DNA of 64,000 nt from Oceanospirillum sp048265165 (GTDB taxonomy: Bacteria; Pseudomonadota; Gammaproteobacteria; Pseudomonadales; Halomonadaceae): assembly GCF_048265165.1 (NCBI RefSeq), contig NZ_JBLXCD010000002.1, positions 186,001 through 250,000 of the forward strand, written 5' to 3'. Below, one piece after another: positions 36,943 through 46,652 of the stretch. The translations under genes were made by a program, and so were the position numbers. How positions within the stretch are numbered: position 1 is the first letter of the stretch; the number at the start of each line of letters is the position of its first letter. The notes under the pieces were generated by a model. It worked only from the letters and a program-made list of their open reading frames with translations. It ran no database searches and was not told the DNA's origin.

Positions 36943-37101
36943 ATTACGAATCGCCTGTTCTGATCAGATAAAACCGGGTTAAAAGCCGCTCAGCAAGCAG
37001 ATACCCTATGACATGCCAAAATGTCAGGCGTCCAGCTCTTAAAGATCATGTTATATCACGAAGTGCTCTGCCTTTACCTTATCTGAACAGCTCATTAAAA
37101 A

Positions 37102-37782
37102 TCAGCTTTGCGCAGGCTGAACAATGACTGAGGCCTGATCCGATGCCCCGGACGTATCCTTCTCCGCTTTTTTCTCTGACTGGGCTTCATTCTGAAGCTT
37201 CGGCTGAGTATTCTGTTGACGGTAACGGCCAATAATCAAGCCCATCACCACAGTGACAAGCAGTGAAGCAAACCACAACTCCGCACCAAACAACCACAAG
37301 CCGATACCTATGGTAATCGCATCAATCACTAACAATGCCCAGCCACGATTTACGCCCCAGACCCTCTCCATATAAAGCGCCAGCACGGTAAACCCACCGG
37401 TTGAAGCGTTGTGCTGAAACAGTGTCACAATCCCAAAAGCCATCAGAGCGCCCGCCGCCAAAGCCCCCAAAACGGCAGAGCCAAGATCCAGCACCACATA
37501 CTGTCCAATCAGGTCGGTCAAGACACCAATCAGTGTCACTGCCAGGGCGGTACGCAAGGTGAATGCCCAGCCTTTTTCGTAGTAAGCCAGCAGATAAAAT
37601 GGCAGATTGATCACCAGAAAGACCTGACCAAAAGAGAGATCAGCCAATAGGCGATCACCGATCAGACCTACACCGGTAATACCTCCGACAGCAACCTGGC
37701 TGGACTGTAAAAACAGGATACCCAGTGCCATCAGAAAACTACCTTCAAGAATACCTAACCAGTTGTGTGCATGACGCTTCAT
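37102..37782 (-). CDS. YitT-family membrane protein
   Basis: About 226 residues from ATG 37782, which has GAGAG about 5 nt upstream; ATGs at 37800 and 37848 are in frame but lack a ribosome site. Five membrane segments with the family motifs GGITGVGLIGDRL and NLPFYLLAY. The usual DUF2179 C-terminal domain is missing and is replaced by a charged tail (about 185-226). Function unknown. Confidence 0.85.
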   Translation of the reverse strand: MKRHAHNWLGILEGSFLMALGILFLQSSQVAVGGITGVGLIGDRLLADLSFGQVFLVINLPFYLLAYYEKGWAFTLRTALAVTLIGVLTDLIGQYVVLDLGSAVLGALAAGALMAFGIVTLFQHNASTGGFTVLALYMERVWGVNRGWALLVIDAITIGIGLWLFGAELWFASLLVTVVMGLIIGRYRQQNTQPKLQNEAQSEKKAEKDTSGASDQASVIVQPAQS

Positions 37783-38305
37783 AACGCTCTCACTTTTCAT
37801 ATTGCGTATTTTTTGCAGAGACGGTAAACGCCAAGCTTTCCCGGACAACGTATGCTCATCAGGAAAACAGCGTTTATAGAGCGGAGATCAAACTCCGCAA
37901 AGCGAAAAGGAGTGTCAGCTCTGGAAAACACGTGGCTGAAGCTGAGCTTCAGAGAAAAGAAATTCGTTCGGTTTACTTTTGGCGGTTTTAATCGCCCGAA
38001 CCGGTGACAAGCGCAGCATAGAGCAACAACCACTTAATACAGACGCGTAAGAGCACTGGCGCGCCATGCACCAGTTCAGACACATCAGTAAATTAACGGA
38101 AGCTCGTGTGATCAATGCTGATTTTTCCCTGCTAAGAGGTAGGCAATTACAGCGCGTATTGTACGAGGTTTAATAACAGGCGCAAGAGACACCCCACTGA
38201 AACTTTATTACTATCGGCAAAATGATTTTACAGCTGGCAAGCCACAGTGACAGTCGAAATATTGTACCTGGACATTCAACATCAAAGGCGTCAGCTGACA
38301 GAGTA
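37783..38305. other. 523-bp leader/intergenic region before yitT, no confident gene
   Basis: A perfect hairpin, GCGGAG with CTCCGC, is at 37881-37898 in the presumed 5' leader of the YitT gene. A minus-strand open frame at 37915-38115 could encode a 66-residue cysteine-rich peptide, but it has no clear ribosome site and I do not recognise it. Another GGCG/CGCC hairpin lies near 37980-37996. No RNA gene recognised. Confidence 0.5.
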
Positions 38306-39394
38306 TCAATCCACCGCTTGCATCGGCACCATACTGAGCAGTGCAGAGCGAACCCGCTCAACACTCAGGTCATGAACACAGGGATCTGTAGCTTTATTTT
38401 TATGCTGACGACATACCCGGTCATTACAGGGCTGACAGGTACGGTCGCTACTGACCGTTTTCACCTGAGCTCGCTGGGGTGTGGATTGATTACCCTGCTG
38501 ATCATGGTCTTCCGGAATAACAACATCCAGCTCACCACTGCCTCTTAACATGACCAGAGGGTGATTCAGGGCCCGGCATAACTGACTGTACAGTGTCTCC
38601 TGGGCCAGAACCGCACGGCTTTGCGCCAGCAGATCCAGTTTATCATCCCAGGCCAGCCGCCCACTCAGATTGCTGACATCCATCTGACGTTCATGATCTA
38701 AACCTGCGCAGATCTGTTCACAGAAAGCCTGCTCGGTTCTCGGAGCGATCAACCAGACCTGCCATCCCTGATCGATCAGCTGTTCTGCCAGCTTAGTCCA
38801 GCGCTCGACTGGCCAGCGTTGCCCGGACCTCAGGTCACCACCGGGACAAAACACCATCGCCGGACGCTCCGGGTTCAGATGGTGCTCCTTACTTAGTGCC
38901 CGGGCGTTATCCTGGTCGGAAAACAACTGAGGCTCCAGCGGCTCATCACTCATCTCACCATGATCATCCGCTAACGCCAGATAGCGACTGCGACGGGTTG
39001 GAAACTTCCCCACAGGCATCCAACGGGCATCATTGATCAGCATAAACCGGAATCGCCCTAAAGTGCCGCTGCGGCGGTCAATGCCAGCCATCCAAGGAAC
39101 CAGAGCGGGTTTCCATCGGGAGGTAAAAACCAGCGCCTGATCAAAGGGTTCAAACTCCTTCTGCCACTCTTCCAGCTGACGACCGGCGATCCAAAATAAT
39201 TTTCCGGCAGCCTTGCTATCAGGCAAGGTCAGCAGATCATCCAGCCCAACCAGGCGCCGAGCCAGCGAATGCAGATGGGCAGGTGCCATCAGGCTGATAC
39301 GGCACTCCCTGTGCTTACGGATCAGGCGCTGAATGACGCACTGTACATCCAGCAAAGCATCCGGGGTTTCATCGGCAATCAACAAAATCTTCAT
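38306..39394 (-). CDS. GT9-family (heptosyltransferase-like) glycosyltransferase
   Basis: 362 residues. The second Rossmann half has the family's nucleotide-sugar signature CPGGDLRSGQRWPVERW (PGA-x-W-x-x-KRWP in WaaF/WaaC), and the C-terminus ends with the CQPCNDRVC...DPC cysteine motif typical of the group. It probably adds a heptose or similar sugar to LPS core or another acceptor at the inner membrane. The LRGSGELD loop differs from canonical WaaF, so the substrate is open. Lies 110 bp downstream of the large prenyl-synthase gene on the same strand. Confidence 0.82.
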   Translation of the reverse strand: MKILLIADETPDALLDVQCVIQRLIRKHRECRISLMAPAHLHSLARRLVGLDDLLTLPDSKAAGKLFWIAGRQLEEWQKEFEPFDQALVFTSRWKPALVPWMAGIDRRSGTLGRFRFMLINDARWMPVGKFPTRRSRYLALADDHGEMSDEPLEPQLFSDQDNARALSKEHHLNPERPAMVFCPGGDLRSGQRWPVERWTKLAEQLIDQGWQVWLIAPRTEQAFCEQICAGLDHERQMDVSNLSGRLAWDDKLDLLAQSRAVLAQETLYSQLCRALNHPLVMLRGSGELDVVIPEDHDQQGNQSTPQRAQVKTVSSDRTCQPCNDRVCRQHKNKATDPCVHDLSVERVRSALLSMVPMQAVD

Positions 39395-39504
39395 GGCAGG
39401 CTCGTTTGCTACAGGTCTAAGAGGATCACAGCATATTACTGCCCAAGGCAGCTTTTACAAGGGGAACAGAGGCGATTGCAGGGTAGCGCCTTATGACAGG
39501 GGCA

Positions 39505-41814
39505 CTAGCTCCGCCGCTCAAGCAACCAGGTTGCCATCTGAGTTAATGCCTGAGAGTTGTCGATATCGCTGATCGCTTCAATCGCCCGATAGTAATGCCG
39601 ATACAGATGCTCAGTCGCACCCTGACGCCCCAGACAACGGACAAAGGTAGAAGCCTGATTGCGGTGATCCAGTTGCGCGGGCTTACCCAATGTCGCCTCA
39701 TCGGACTCCACATCCAGCAGATCATCTTTAATCTGAAATGCGATGCCCAAATGGTATGCATACCGCTGCAAACAAGCGATATGCGACTCAGGCTGCCCGG
39801 TAAGAAGCGCGGGCAGCACCAATGCGCTCTCTATGGCATAAGCAGTTTTCTTCAGGCTGATCTCTTCCAGCGCTTCAATGGTTAAAGTTTTGCCCTGAGC
39901 TTCCAGATCCAGCCATTGGCCGTGGCAGATTTTCTGGCTGAGCTGGCTGGCGTATTCCAGGGATTTCAGCAGATGCTCTGCCTTAAACCGCCCCATACCG
40001 GCATGGACTTCCACCGCTTTCAGGATCAGGTTCACTGCAGAGATCTCAGCTTTAGCTTCACTCTTCAGGTGCTGATGCAAGGTTGGCTTTCCACGACGCA
40101 GATCAGAATTATCCTGACTGGGCTTATCATCCAGAATCAGTGACGCGGTGTGCATGTATTCGATAAACCGCACCACAGGTGCAATCTCATCAAATGTCAG
40201 ACTCAGGCAATCCTGACCGTAGAGGACGCACAGCACACCCCGAAAATATTTACCACCGGCTGACAGCGAATAGTTCGCGGCCTCCTCCAGAGGGTTACCG
40301 GCACTCAGTGGCAGCTGTGTTCTGATCTCTGCCTGAATCGCTTTAATGCGCTGCTTCAGGGCACCCGCATCTTTTTGCCCGCTCTGTTTTTCCTGAAGCT
40401 GCTGTTGCAGTTGTGTACTGAAAAACTTATCCAACCAGCCCATCTCCAGCGGTAGATCAAGGGCTGACAACACCGCCTGCTGAACGGGCAGCAGTTCAGG
40501 ACAGTCCTGAGTTAACCGCCCCATTCGTTCAGAAAACCCCACCTTACCCAGTGTTTCCAACAGAGACTTATGGCTGTTGATACAGCGCTTTATCAGAAGG
40601 TTTTTTGTCTGAGGTTCATTGCGATAACACCGGTAGATCAGATGGTGAAGTAGCGCCCAATACAGCCGGTAAGGGTGAATCCCTTCATAGAGGGTATTCT
40701 GATGGATCAGGGCAACAAAAGGGGTGATATTGCCCTCCTGATAATCCAGATCCACATCTTTCAGGTCATCATGCAGCTGGTTAAACAATCCGAAGTACTG
40801 GTAGTTGCCCAAAGTAACCCGATTGGAAACCAGTGCATCCGCCAGAATTCTGGAACGGCTCGATTTGTTAATCATCCCCAACCATACCGGCCCGGCACCC
40901 ACCTGCTGGGATTTGAGAAAAATATAAGCCTGATCCAGAAAAGCCTCAAAGTGGTCTGACTGCTGTTGCTGAATAAAGCTGAAAGCTTCCGTCAATTCAT
41001 CAAAAACATAGGTTAACCATCGAGTTTGTATGTCTGGGCTGGGCTGATCTGATGACGCCAAATCCGTTTTATCCAGAACCGGCCGGTGAACGACTCCCTG
41101 CAGAATGGAGTGTTCGAGGGCCAGATTAAAACATCTCTGCTGATCCGCTGTGAGCACCTGGGAATCCTGCAGATCATCAATCAGCGGGTAGGTCAGCCCG
41201 TAGTAGTATCCCAGCCGGATCGCCTGTTCAAAGTCAGCACCCGCACCTTTGCTTTGCCACTCGTTCATCAGAACACCGGCTATAACTTTCAGCAGCTTAC
41301 GCATGCCCTGATGAGCTGCCAGTGCTTCCGGCAGCTCCTGCTTTAAGCGATAGATTTTGGCCGACAGCCAGATAAAAGCACTCTGAGCCTGATGCTTTTT
41401 TGCCCAGCAAAAGCCGTGCAGCATCATATCTGGGGTATCCGTCGAGATATTCTCTGCCGTAGCCTCAGTCAGTCTCTTCGCCAGATCATCAGTCAGGTCA
41501 TCAATATTATCCGCGACATCAGCCTGATTAAGATCCAAATCAAGATCCCGAACATACAGGTAAGCAAGGGACTCCCGCAGGTAGCGCTTTAGTTTTTTCT
41601 CACTGACCAGTTTTTTAATAAAAGCCGGGCTGTTAAAAAAACTCAGTTTGTGCGCCAATGAAACCTTAGGTGCGCTCTGACTCCATTGATGAATATCGTC
41701 TGCAAGGCCGGGGAAGGTGCCGGGGTTCTGACCATCAGCCAACAGGGTGTCCAGAAAGTGTTGCGCCTGCTCCTGAGCATGGGCAAAGCCCTGTATCCTA
41801 CGTGGATTTGTCAT
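39505..41814 (-). CDS. Large two-domain polyprenyl-synthase-like protein
   Basis: 769 residues, about twice a normal trans-prenyl diphosphate synthase. The C-terminal half (about 485-769) is a standard synthase: GKYFRG at 521, first Asp-rich motif DDKPSQD at 562-568 with RRGKPT, and second motif DDLLD at 697-701 (FQIKDDLLDVESD). The N-terminal half has its own acidic motifs, DDLQD at 213-217 and DDLKD at 349-353, preceded by YQYFGLFNQLH, which resembles YHLGIAFQIK of the C-half. Motif spacing is 136 and 135 residues. This suggests a duplicated or fused class I isoprenoid fold, with the N-half perhaps a terpene-synthase-like or degenerate partner. Product unknown. Divergent from the VTT/DedA gene, upstream of the GT9 gene. 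Confidence 0.82.
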   Translation of the reverse strand: MTNPRRIQGFAHAQEQAQHFLDTLLADGQNPGTFPGLADDIHQWSQSAPKVSLAHKLSFFNSPAFIKKLVSEKKLKRYLRESLAYLYVRDLDLDLNQADVADNIDDLTDDLAKRLTEATAENISTDTPDMMLHGFCWAKKHQAQSAFIWLSAKIYRLKQELPEALAAHQGMRKLLKVIAGVLMNEWQSKGAGADFEQAIRLGYYYGLTYPLIDDLQDSQVLTADQQRCFNLALEHSILQGVVHRPVLDKTDLASSDQPSPDIQTRWLTYVFDELTEAFSFIQQQQSDHFEAFLDQAYIFLKSQQVGAGPVWLGMINKSSRSRILADALVSNRVTLGNYQYFGLFNQLHDDLKDVDLDYQEGNITPFVALIHQNTLYEGIHPYRLYWALLHHLIYRCYRNEPQTKNLLIKRCINSHKSLLETLGKVGFSERMGRLTQDCPELLPVQQAVLSALDLPLEMGWLDKFFSTQLQQQLQEKQSGQKDAGALKQRIKAIQAEIRTQLPLSAGNPLEEAANYSLSAGGKYFRGVLCVLYGQDCLSLTFDEIAPVVRFIEYMHTASLILDDKPSQDNSDLRRGKPTLHQHLKSEAKAEISAVNLILKAVEVHAGMGRFKAEHLLKSLEYASQLSQKICHGQWLDLEAQGKTLTIEALEEISLKKTAYAIESALVLPALLTGQPESHIACLQRYAYHLGIAFQIKDDLLDVESDEATLGKPAQLDHRNQASTFVRCLGRQGATEHLYRHYYRAIEAISDIDNSQALTQMATWLLERRS

Positions 41815-41941
41815 GTTACTGGCTCAGAGTCCTGTTCGCTGGCGTTGGGGTGATGATATTGATTAAGGTTATGATTCATTATGCGGATCACAGTAATGAC
41901 ATCAATGCAGAATAGCAACTTATATACAGGAGGCTGCGAAC

Positions 41942-42013
41942 ATGAAACCAGGGCCTGGTCGAGACTCGATTTTCAACCTGCAGAAACAACCTGAGGCTCC
42001 GGTAAAAAGATGA
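41942..42013 (+). CDS. Candidate 23-residue leader ORF coupled to the VTT/DedA gene
   Basis: The ATG at 41942 is preceded by a perfect AGGAGG with about 8 nt spacing, the strongest ribosome site in this region. The frame reads MKPGPGRDSIFNLQKQPEAP and ends with TGA at 42011-42013, overlapping the ATG of the next gene (42010) as ATGA. The next gene itself has no ribosome site, so its translation probably depends on this small ORF. Too short to judge by homology; it could be a functional micropeptide or only a coupling device. Confidence 0.55.
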   Translation: MKPGPGRDSIFNLQKQPEAPVKR

Positions 42014-42591
42014 AAAAACACCTCATTAACTACTTTAATGGCATTGCCGATCAGAAATGGCTCTACCCGGCGCTGTTTGTCTTTTCTTTTCTGGAATCCA
42101 TCATTATTCCGATCCCCCTGGAGCTTGTACTGGTGCCGTTAATGCTGCAAGCCTCACCCCGACGGATCTGGTTGCTGGCAGGTATCGCTCTGTTGGGTTT
42201 TCTGGCAGGGGCCACTCTTGGTTATTTCAGTGCCATACATCTTATTGATCAGCTGGAACCCTGGTTGCTGCAGTCTCAGGAGAGCCAGCAATACTATCAA
42301 GCTGCTTTGGCCGAGATGGAGGAAAATGGTTTCTGGTATCTGCTGACCGTTGGTATTACACCGCTGCCCACACAGATCGCCATGCTGGCTGCCGGTAGCA
42401 CTGCATTTCCATTCGGACTGTTTCTGCTGGCGATGCTGGTGACACGCTCAATTCGTTACTTTTCCATCGCCTGGGTGATGAGTTTGTGGGGTAAGTCTGG
42501 TTATCACTGGCTGAAAAGCCATAAATCGAGAGCCAAGAAACTGGCAGTGCTGTTACTTGTTATTTTAGCGCTGTATGAGCTGGTTCTCTGA
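42010..42591 (+). CDS. VTT-domain (DedA/YqaA-like) membrane protein
   Basis: 193 residues with about five membrane segments and the SNARE-associated/VTT motif: ESIIIPIPLELVLVP near the N-terminus, then GFLAGATLGYF and the second half VGITPLPTQIAMLAAG. YqaA-type members are inner-membrane proteins linked to lipid flipping or proton homeostasis. No ribosome site precedes its ATG; it overlaps the small ORF above. Divergent from the polyprenyl-synthase gene. Confidence 0.9.
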   Translation: MKKHLINYFNGIADQKWLYPALFVFSFLESIIIPIPLELVLVPLMLQASPRRIWLLAGIALLGFLAGATLGYFSAIHLIDQLEPWLLQSQESQQYYQAALAEMEENGFWYLLTVGITPLPTQIAMLAAGSTAFPFGLFLLAMLVTRSIRYFSIAWVMSLWGKSGYHWLKSHKSRAKKLAVLLLVILALYELVL

Positions 42592-42646
42592 AAACAGCTC
42601 CCCCTTGTATCCTAAAAGCCTTCTGAGAACAGCGCTAAGCGCGCAT

Positions 42647-42678
42647 AAAAATACCCGCTGTCACCAGAGCGGGTATTC
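42647..42678 (-). terminator. Terminator of ilvE
   Basis: AATACCCGCT pairs with AGCGGGTATT around a short loop, followed on the minus strand by TTTTT. It ends the glnE-ilvE unit. Confidence 0.85.
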
Positions 42679-42696
42679 TTCAGGCACGTTAAATCC

Positions 42697-43626
42697 TTAA
42701 GGGTTCACTGGCGCCAGCCATTCAGGATGCTCAGCACGTTTACCGGTCACCTGATCAAAGTAGAGGCTCTGCAGTTTCTCGGTGATCGGGCCACGGCGGC
42801 CTTCACCGATCTGACGGCCATCCAGCTCACGAATCGGCAGCACTTCGGCTGCAGTACCGGTGAAGAAGGCTTCATCAGCGATATAAACCTCGTCACGGGT
42901 GATCCGTTTTTCGATCACATCCAGACCCAGCTCCTCTTTTGCCATCTCAATCACAGTGCGGCGAGTGATGCCATCCAGACAGGAGGTCAGCTCAGGGGTA
43001 TAGATCTTGCCATCACGTATAACAAAGATATTCTCGCCGGAACCTTCCGCCACATAACCTTCGTTATCCAGCAGCAGAGCTTCCTCGCAGCCGGAGCGCA
43101 AGGCTTCTGACAATGCCAGCATGGAGTTCATGTAGTTGCCGTTAGCCTTCGCCTTGCACATGGTGATGTTCACATGATGGCGGGTGTAGGAGGAGGTCTG
43201 CACTTTGATGCCCAGCTCTTTCGCTTCCGGCGACATATAAGACGGCCACTCCCAGGCGGCAACCATAACATGCACTTTCAGGTTGTCTGCACGCAGCCCC
43301 ATGCCTTCTGATCCGTAAAACACCATGGGACGCAGGTAGGCATGATCCAGATTGTTGTCACGCACGGCTGCCAACTGAGCTTTGTTCAGCTCCTCTTTGC
43401 TGAAAGGAATCTGCATATCCAGAATATGTGCCGAACGGAACAGACGGTCAGTGTGTTCCTGCAGGCGAAAAATCTGTGCGCCCTTGTCGGTTGCATAAGC
43501 CCGGACACCTTCAAAACAACCCATACCGTAGTGCAGAGTGTGAGTCAGTACATGTACTTTTGCATCTTTCCAGTCCACCATCTGGCCATCTAACCAGATC
43601 AGACCTTCGCGTTCGGCCATAGACAT
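42697..43626 (-). CDS. ilvE: Branched-chain amino acid aminotransferase
   Basis: 309 residues, fold-type IV PLP enzyme: HYGMGCFEGVRAY near the N-terminus, the PLP-lysine segment KAKANGNYMNSMLA, and EGSGENIFVIRDG then LDGITRRTVIEMA. It makes isoleucine, leucine and valine from their keto acids. It follows glnE by 95 bp, a common pairing. Length normal. Confidence 0.96.
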   Translation of the reverse strand: MSMAEREGLIWLDGQMVDWKDAKVHVLTHTLHYGMGCFEGVRAYATDKGAQIFRLQEHTDRLFRSAHILDMQIPFSKEELNKAQLAAVRDNNLDHAYLRPMVFYGSEGMGLRADNLKVHVMVAAWEWPSYMSPEAKELGIKVQTSSYTRHHVNITMCKAKANGNYMNSMLALSEALRSGCEEALLLDNEGYVAEGSGENIFVIRDGKIYTPELTSCLDGITRRTVIEMAKEELGLDVIEKRITRDEVYIADEAFFTGTAAEVLPIRELDGRQIGEGRRGPITEKLQSLYFDQVTGKRAEHPEWLAPVNP

Positions 43627-43721
43627 ATCAGATATCCTTCAGCTTTTAGATTGTCGTTTTGCTTTTGAATTCTTGTTTGCGTTCAAAGCATCAGTATAAA
43701 AGGCTTCCCGTCACCGGGCTG

Positions 43722-46652
43722 TCAGCTTTCCAGAAGACTGTGCCAGATACGGGTCACGTTTGTTCTGTGCTCGGTAAACTGATTCGCAGGCACCACGCTC
43801 GGCACCTTCTGCATAGAGGCATCATGGGCGGCCTGCCGGTATACCAGATAAGCCTCACTCAACTGCCCCACCTCTTCCTGCGTTAATAGCCCCACCTGTT
43901 CCACCGTTTCCAGAATACGCATATTATCGGTCCACTGCAGCAATTCAGGATGCTCGCGGCTGAAACGCAGCACGCAGTACTGGGCAATAAACTCAATATC
44001 CACCATGCCACCGGCATCCTGCTTCAGATGGAAGTGGCTATGCTCGCCGGTCGCATCCGGCTTGGAACCCAGGTTGTCCCGCATCTTAATACGCATGGAG
44101 ACAACATCCTCCCGCAGCTGATTCAGGTCGCGCTCTTCGGTCAGAATTTCGGCACGAACCTGAGTAAACGTCTGAGCTACTTCAGAGCTACCAGCCACAA
44201 CACGGGCGCGTACCAAGGCCTGCTTCTCCCAGGTCCAGGCTTCCTTCTGCTGATAATCCTTAAAAGCTTTAACCGAGCTTACCAGTAAGCCTGAGTTACC
44301 TGATGGGCGTAAGCGCATATCCACTTCATACAGCTGACCGGATGGCGTCAGGGTATTCAGAATATGGATAATCCGCTGACCCAGACGTGTGAAGAAAACA
44401 CCATTGTCGATGCTCTTTTTACCTTTGCTGTCGCCGTCGGTAACCCCTTGAGGAGCTGCATCATGCAGAAATACCAGATCCAGGTCAGAGCCATAACCCA
44501 GCTCAATGCCTCCCATTTTGCCATAGCCGACAATAACAAAAGCAGGATCACACAGGACATTATCTGCCTTTGCCGGAACACCGTATTTATCCGTCAGGGT
44601 TTTCCAGGCCATCTGCAGCACATATTCCAGAACCGCTTCAGCGATAAACGTGAGGTAATCACTCACCTTCATCAGGTGACGGGTCTGATTGATATCCGAG
44701 GCAGCCACACGGAGTACATGGGCGCGTTTAAAGTAGCGCAAGGCCTCCATCTGCGCTTCTTCATCTTCTTCCGGAAGACGCAGCATCTGCTGACGAAGGT
44801 CGTCCCTCAGCAGTTCAATATCCGCAGGCGTATAAAGCGTGGCTGGGTTGAGCAGCTCATCCAAAAGAATCGGTGTTTTCGCCAGGTGTTCGGCAATCCA
44901 GGGACTGGCAGAACAGAGTTTAACCAGCTGCCTCAAAGCACTTGGGTTCTCGATTAACAGCACAAAGTAAGCGCTTCTTCGCAGTACCGCCTCGACCAGT
45001 AGTAACGTACGCTCCAGTGTTTGTGACGGCGCAATACTCTCCGCCACGGCCTGCAGTAACATCGGCATAAAAGCTTCCAGACGCTCACGGCCTTCACGCT
45101 GCAAACCCTGAACCACACGACTGCAACGTAGGCTGTCCAGACGGCGATAGGTCGACTCCGCATCCTCGAAACCCTGTTCCTGCAGCAGACGAGCCCCGCC
45201 TTCAGGATCATATTCCCCCTTCCAGAGTGCACCCAGCTCTGCGCTTTGATTATCACCCTGCTCCTCTTCACCTTCCGGAGCGGCAATCACATTTGCGAAG
45301 TGTTTACTGACTTTCGCCCGCTCCAGCTCAAGACGGGCTTCAAAGTCCTGCCAGTTGTCAAAATTCATGATGTAGGCCATACGCAGGCGCGGGAAATCAT
45401 CTTCCGGTAGCGTCTGGGTCTGCTGATCGGCAACACCCTGAAGAGCATGCTCAGCATTGCGCAGGAAGAGATAGCCTTCCAGCAGCTCGTCGGTCACCAC
45501 CTGAGGAATCAACCCAAGGCCACTGATTATCGGCAGCACTTTACGGATTGAGCGCTCCTGCAGTTCAGTATCACGGCCACCACGAATCAACTGGAACACC
45601 TGTGTAATAAACTCCACCTCGCGAATACCGCCGGGGCCGAGTTTTACATTAGTGAATAACCCCTTGCGTCGCACCTCACGGTTTATCATGCCTTTCATAT
45701 CCCGCAGGGATTCAATGGCACTGAAATCTACATACTTGCGGTAAACAAAGGAGTTAAGCTCTTCCAGCAGCGCATTACCACCCTCGACATCACCCGCGAT
45801 AATCCGCGCCTTGATCATGGCGTAGCGTTCCCACTCCCGCCCCTGATCATGGTAATACTCCACCATAGCGTTGTGACTGAGAGCCAGTGAGCCGCTCTGA
45901 CCGTATGGACGAAGACGCATATCCACGCGGAAAACAAAGCCATCAACAGTGTTGGCATCCAGCGCCGCAATCAGTTTCTGACCGAGGCGAATAAAGAAAT
46001 CCTGATTATCCAGCGAACGGCTACCGCCCTGGGTTTGGCCATGTTGCGGGAAACAGAACATCAGATCGATATCGGAAGAGAGATTCAGTTCGCAGGCACC
46101 CAGCTTACCCATGCCGATGACTGACATGCGCTGGGGTTGAGGCTCGCAACCCTCTTCCGCTTTGGAGTAAGGCGTGCCCCACTTGGGGGTGTAAAAATCG
46201 TACAGCCAGTTCAAGGCCTCATCGACGCAGATATCTGCCAGATAGCTCAGCTCTGCTGTGGTCTGCCACATATTTGCAGTGAAAGAGAAGTCACGCCAGA
46301 TAATACGCATCATCATCTGACGCCGAAACTGACGCAAAGCACAGTGCAGATCATTTTCGGTGCTGCAGCCTGCCAACTTAGCCTGCAGGATTGCTCGCAT
46401 CCGGACAGCATTTAGCGGGGCAGTGAACCACTCCTGCTCCAGCATCTCTGCCAATAAAGAGGGAAAACGCAGCATACTATCGACAACATATTCACTGCAG
46501 ACAATAATTTTTTCCGCATGGGGCAGTGCTTTCAGTCCCTCAAAAAGCTCAGCGTCCAACCCATTTTGCAGTTTCTGCCACTGCTGATCCGATGTTGTTT
46601 GCAGGTTTTCCGGCAGCTGTTGGGCAGGTTGTTGCAGGATCGATGACGACAT
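43722..46652 (-). CDS. glnE: Bifunctional glutamine synthetase adenylyltransferase/adenylyl-removing enzyme
   Basis: 976 residues. Two nucleotidyltransferase domains: the N-terminal deadenylase with ELNLSSDIDLMFCF (about 190) and the C-terminal adenylylase with GYGSDLDLVFLH (about 725), joined by a helical linker. It switches glutamine synthetase off and on in response to PII. First gene of the glnE-ilvE run; length normal. Confidence 0.96.
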   Translation of the reverse strand: MSSSILQQPAQQLPENLQTTSDQQWQKLQNGLDAELFEGLKALPHAEKIIVCSEYVVDSMLRFPSLLAEMLEQEWFTAPLNAVRMRAILQAKLAGCSTENDLHCALRQFRRQMMMRIIWRDFSFTANMWQTTAELSYLADICVDEALNWLYDFYTPKWGTPYSKAEEGCEPQPQRMSVIGMGKLGACELNLSSDIDLMFCFPQHGQTQGGSRSLDNQDFFIRLGQKLIAALDANTVDGFVFRVDMRLRPYGQSGSLALSHNAMVEYYHDQGREWERYAMIKARIIAGDVEGGNALLEELNSFVYRKYVDFSAIESLRDMKGMINREVRRKGLFTNVKLGPGGIREVEFITQVFQLIRGGRDTELQERSIRKVLPIISGLGLIPQVVTDELLEGYLFLRNAEHALQGVADQQTQTLPEDDFPRLRMAYIMNFDNWQDFEARLELERAKVSKHFANVIAAPEGEEEQGDNQSAELGALWKGEYDPEGGARLLQEQGFEDAESTYRRLDSLRCSRVVQGLQREGRERLEAFMPMLLQAVAESIAPSQTLERTLLLVEAVLRRSAYFVLLIENPSALRQLVKLCSASPWIAEHLAKTPILLDELLNPATLYTPADIELLRDDLRQQMLRLPEEDEEAQMEALRYFKRAHVLRVAASDINQTRHLMKVSDYLTFIAEAVLEYVLQMAWKTLTDKYGVPAKADNVLCDPAFVIVGYGKMGGIELGYGSDLDLVFLHDAAPQGVTDGDSKGKKSIDNGVFFTRLGQRIIHILNTLTPSGQLYEVDMRLRPSGNSGLLVSSVKAFKDYQQKEAWTWEKQALVRARVVAGSSEVAQTFTQVRAEILTEERDLNQLREDVVSMRIKMRDNLGSKPDATGEHSHFHLKQDAGGMVDIEFIAQYCVLRFSREHPELLQWTDNMRILETVEQVGLLTQEEVGQLSEAYLVYRQAAHDASMQKVPSVVPANQFTEHRTNVTRIWHSLLES

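Noticed and set aside
37915..38115. 66-codon cysteine-rich minus-strand frame before yitT
   Set aside because: No clear ribosome site and no recognised family. Mentioned only as part of the unexplained region.
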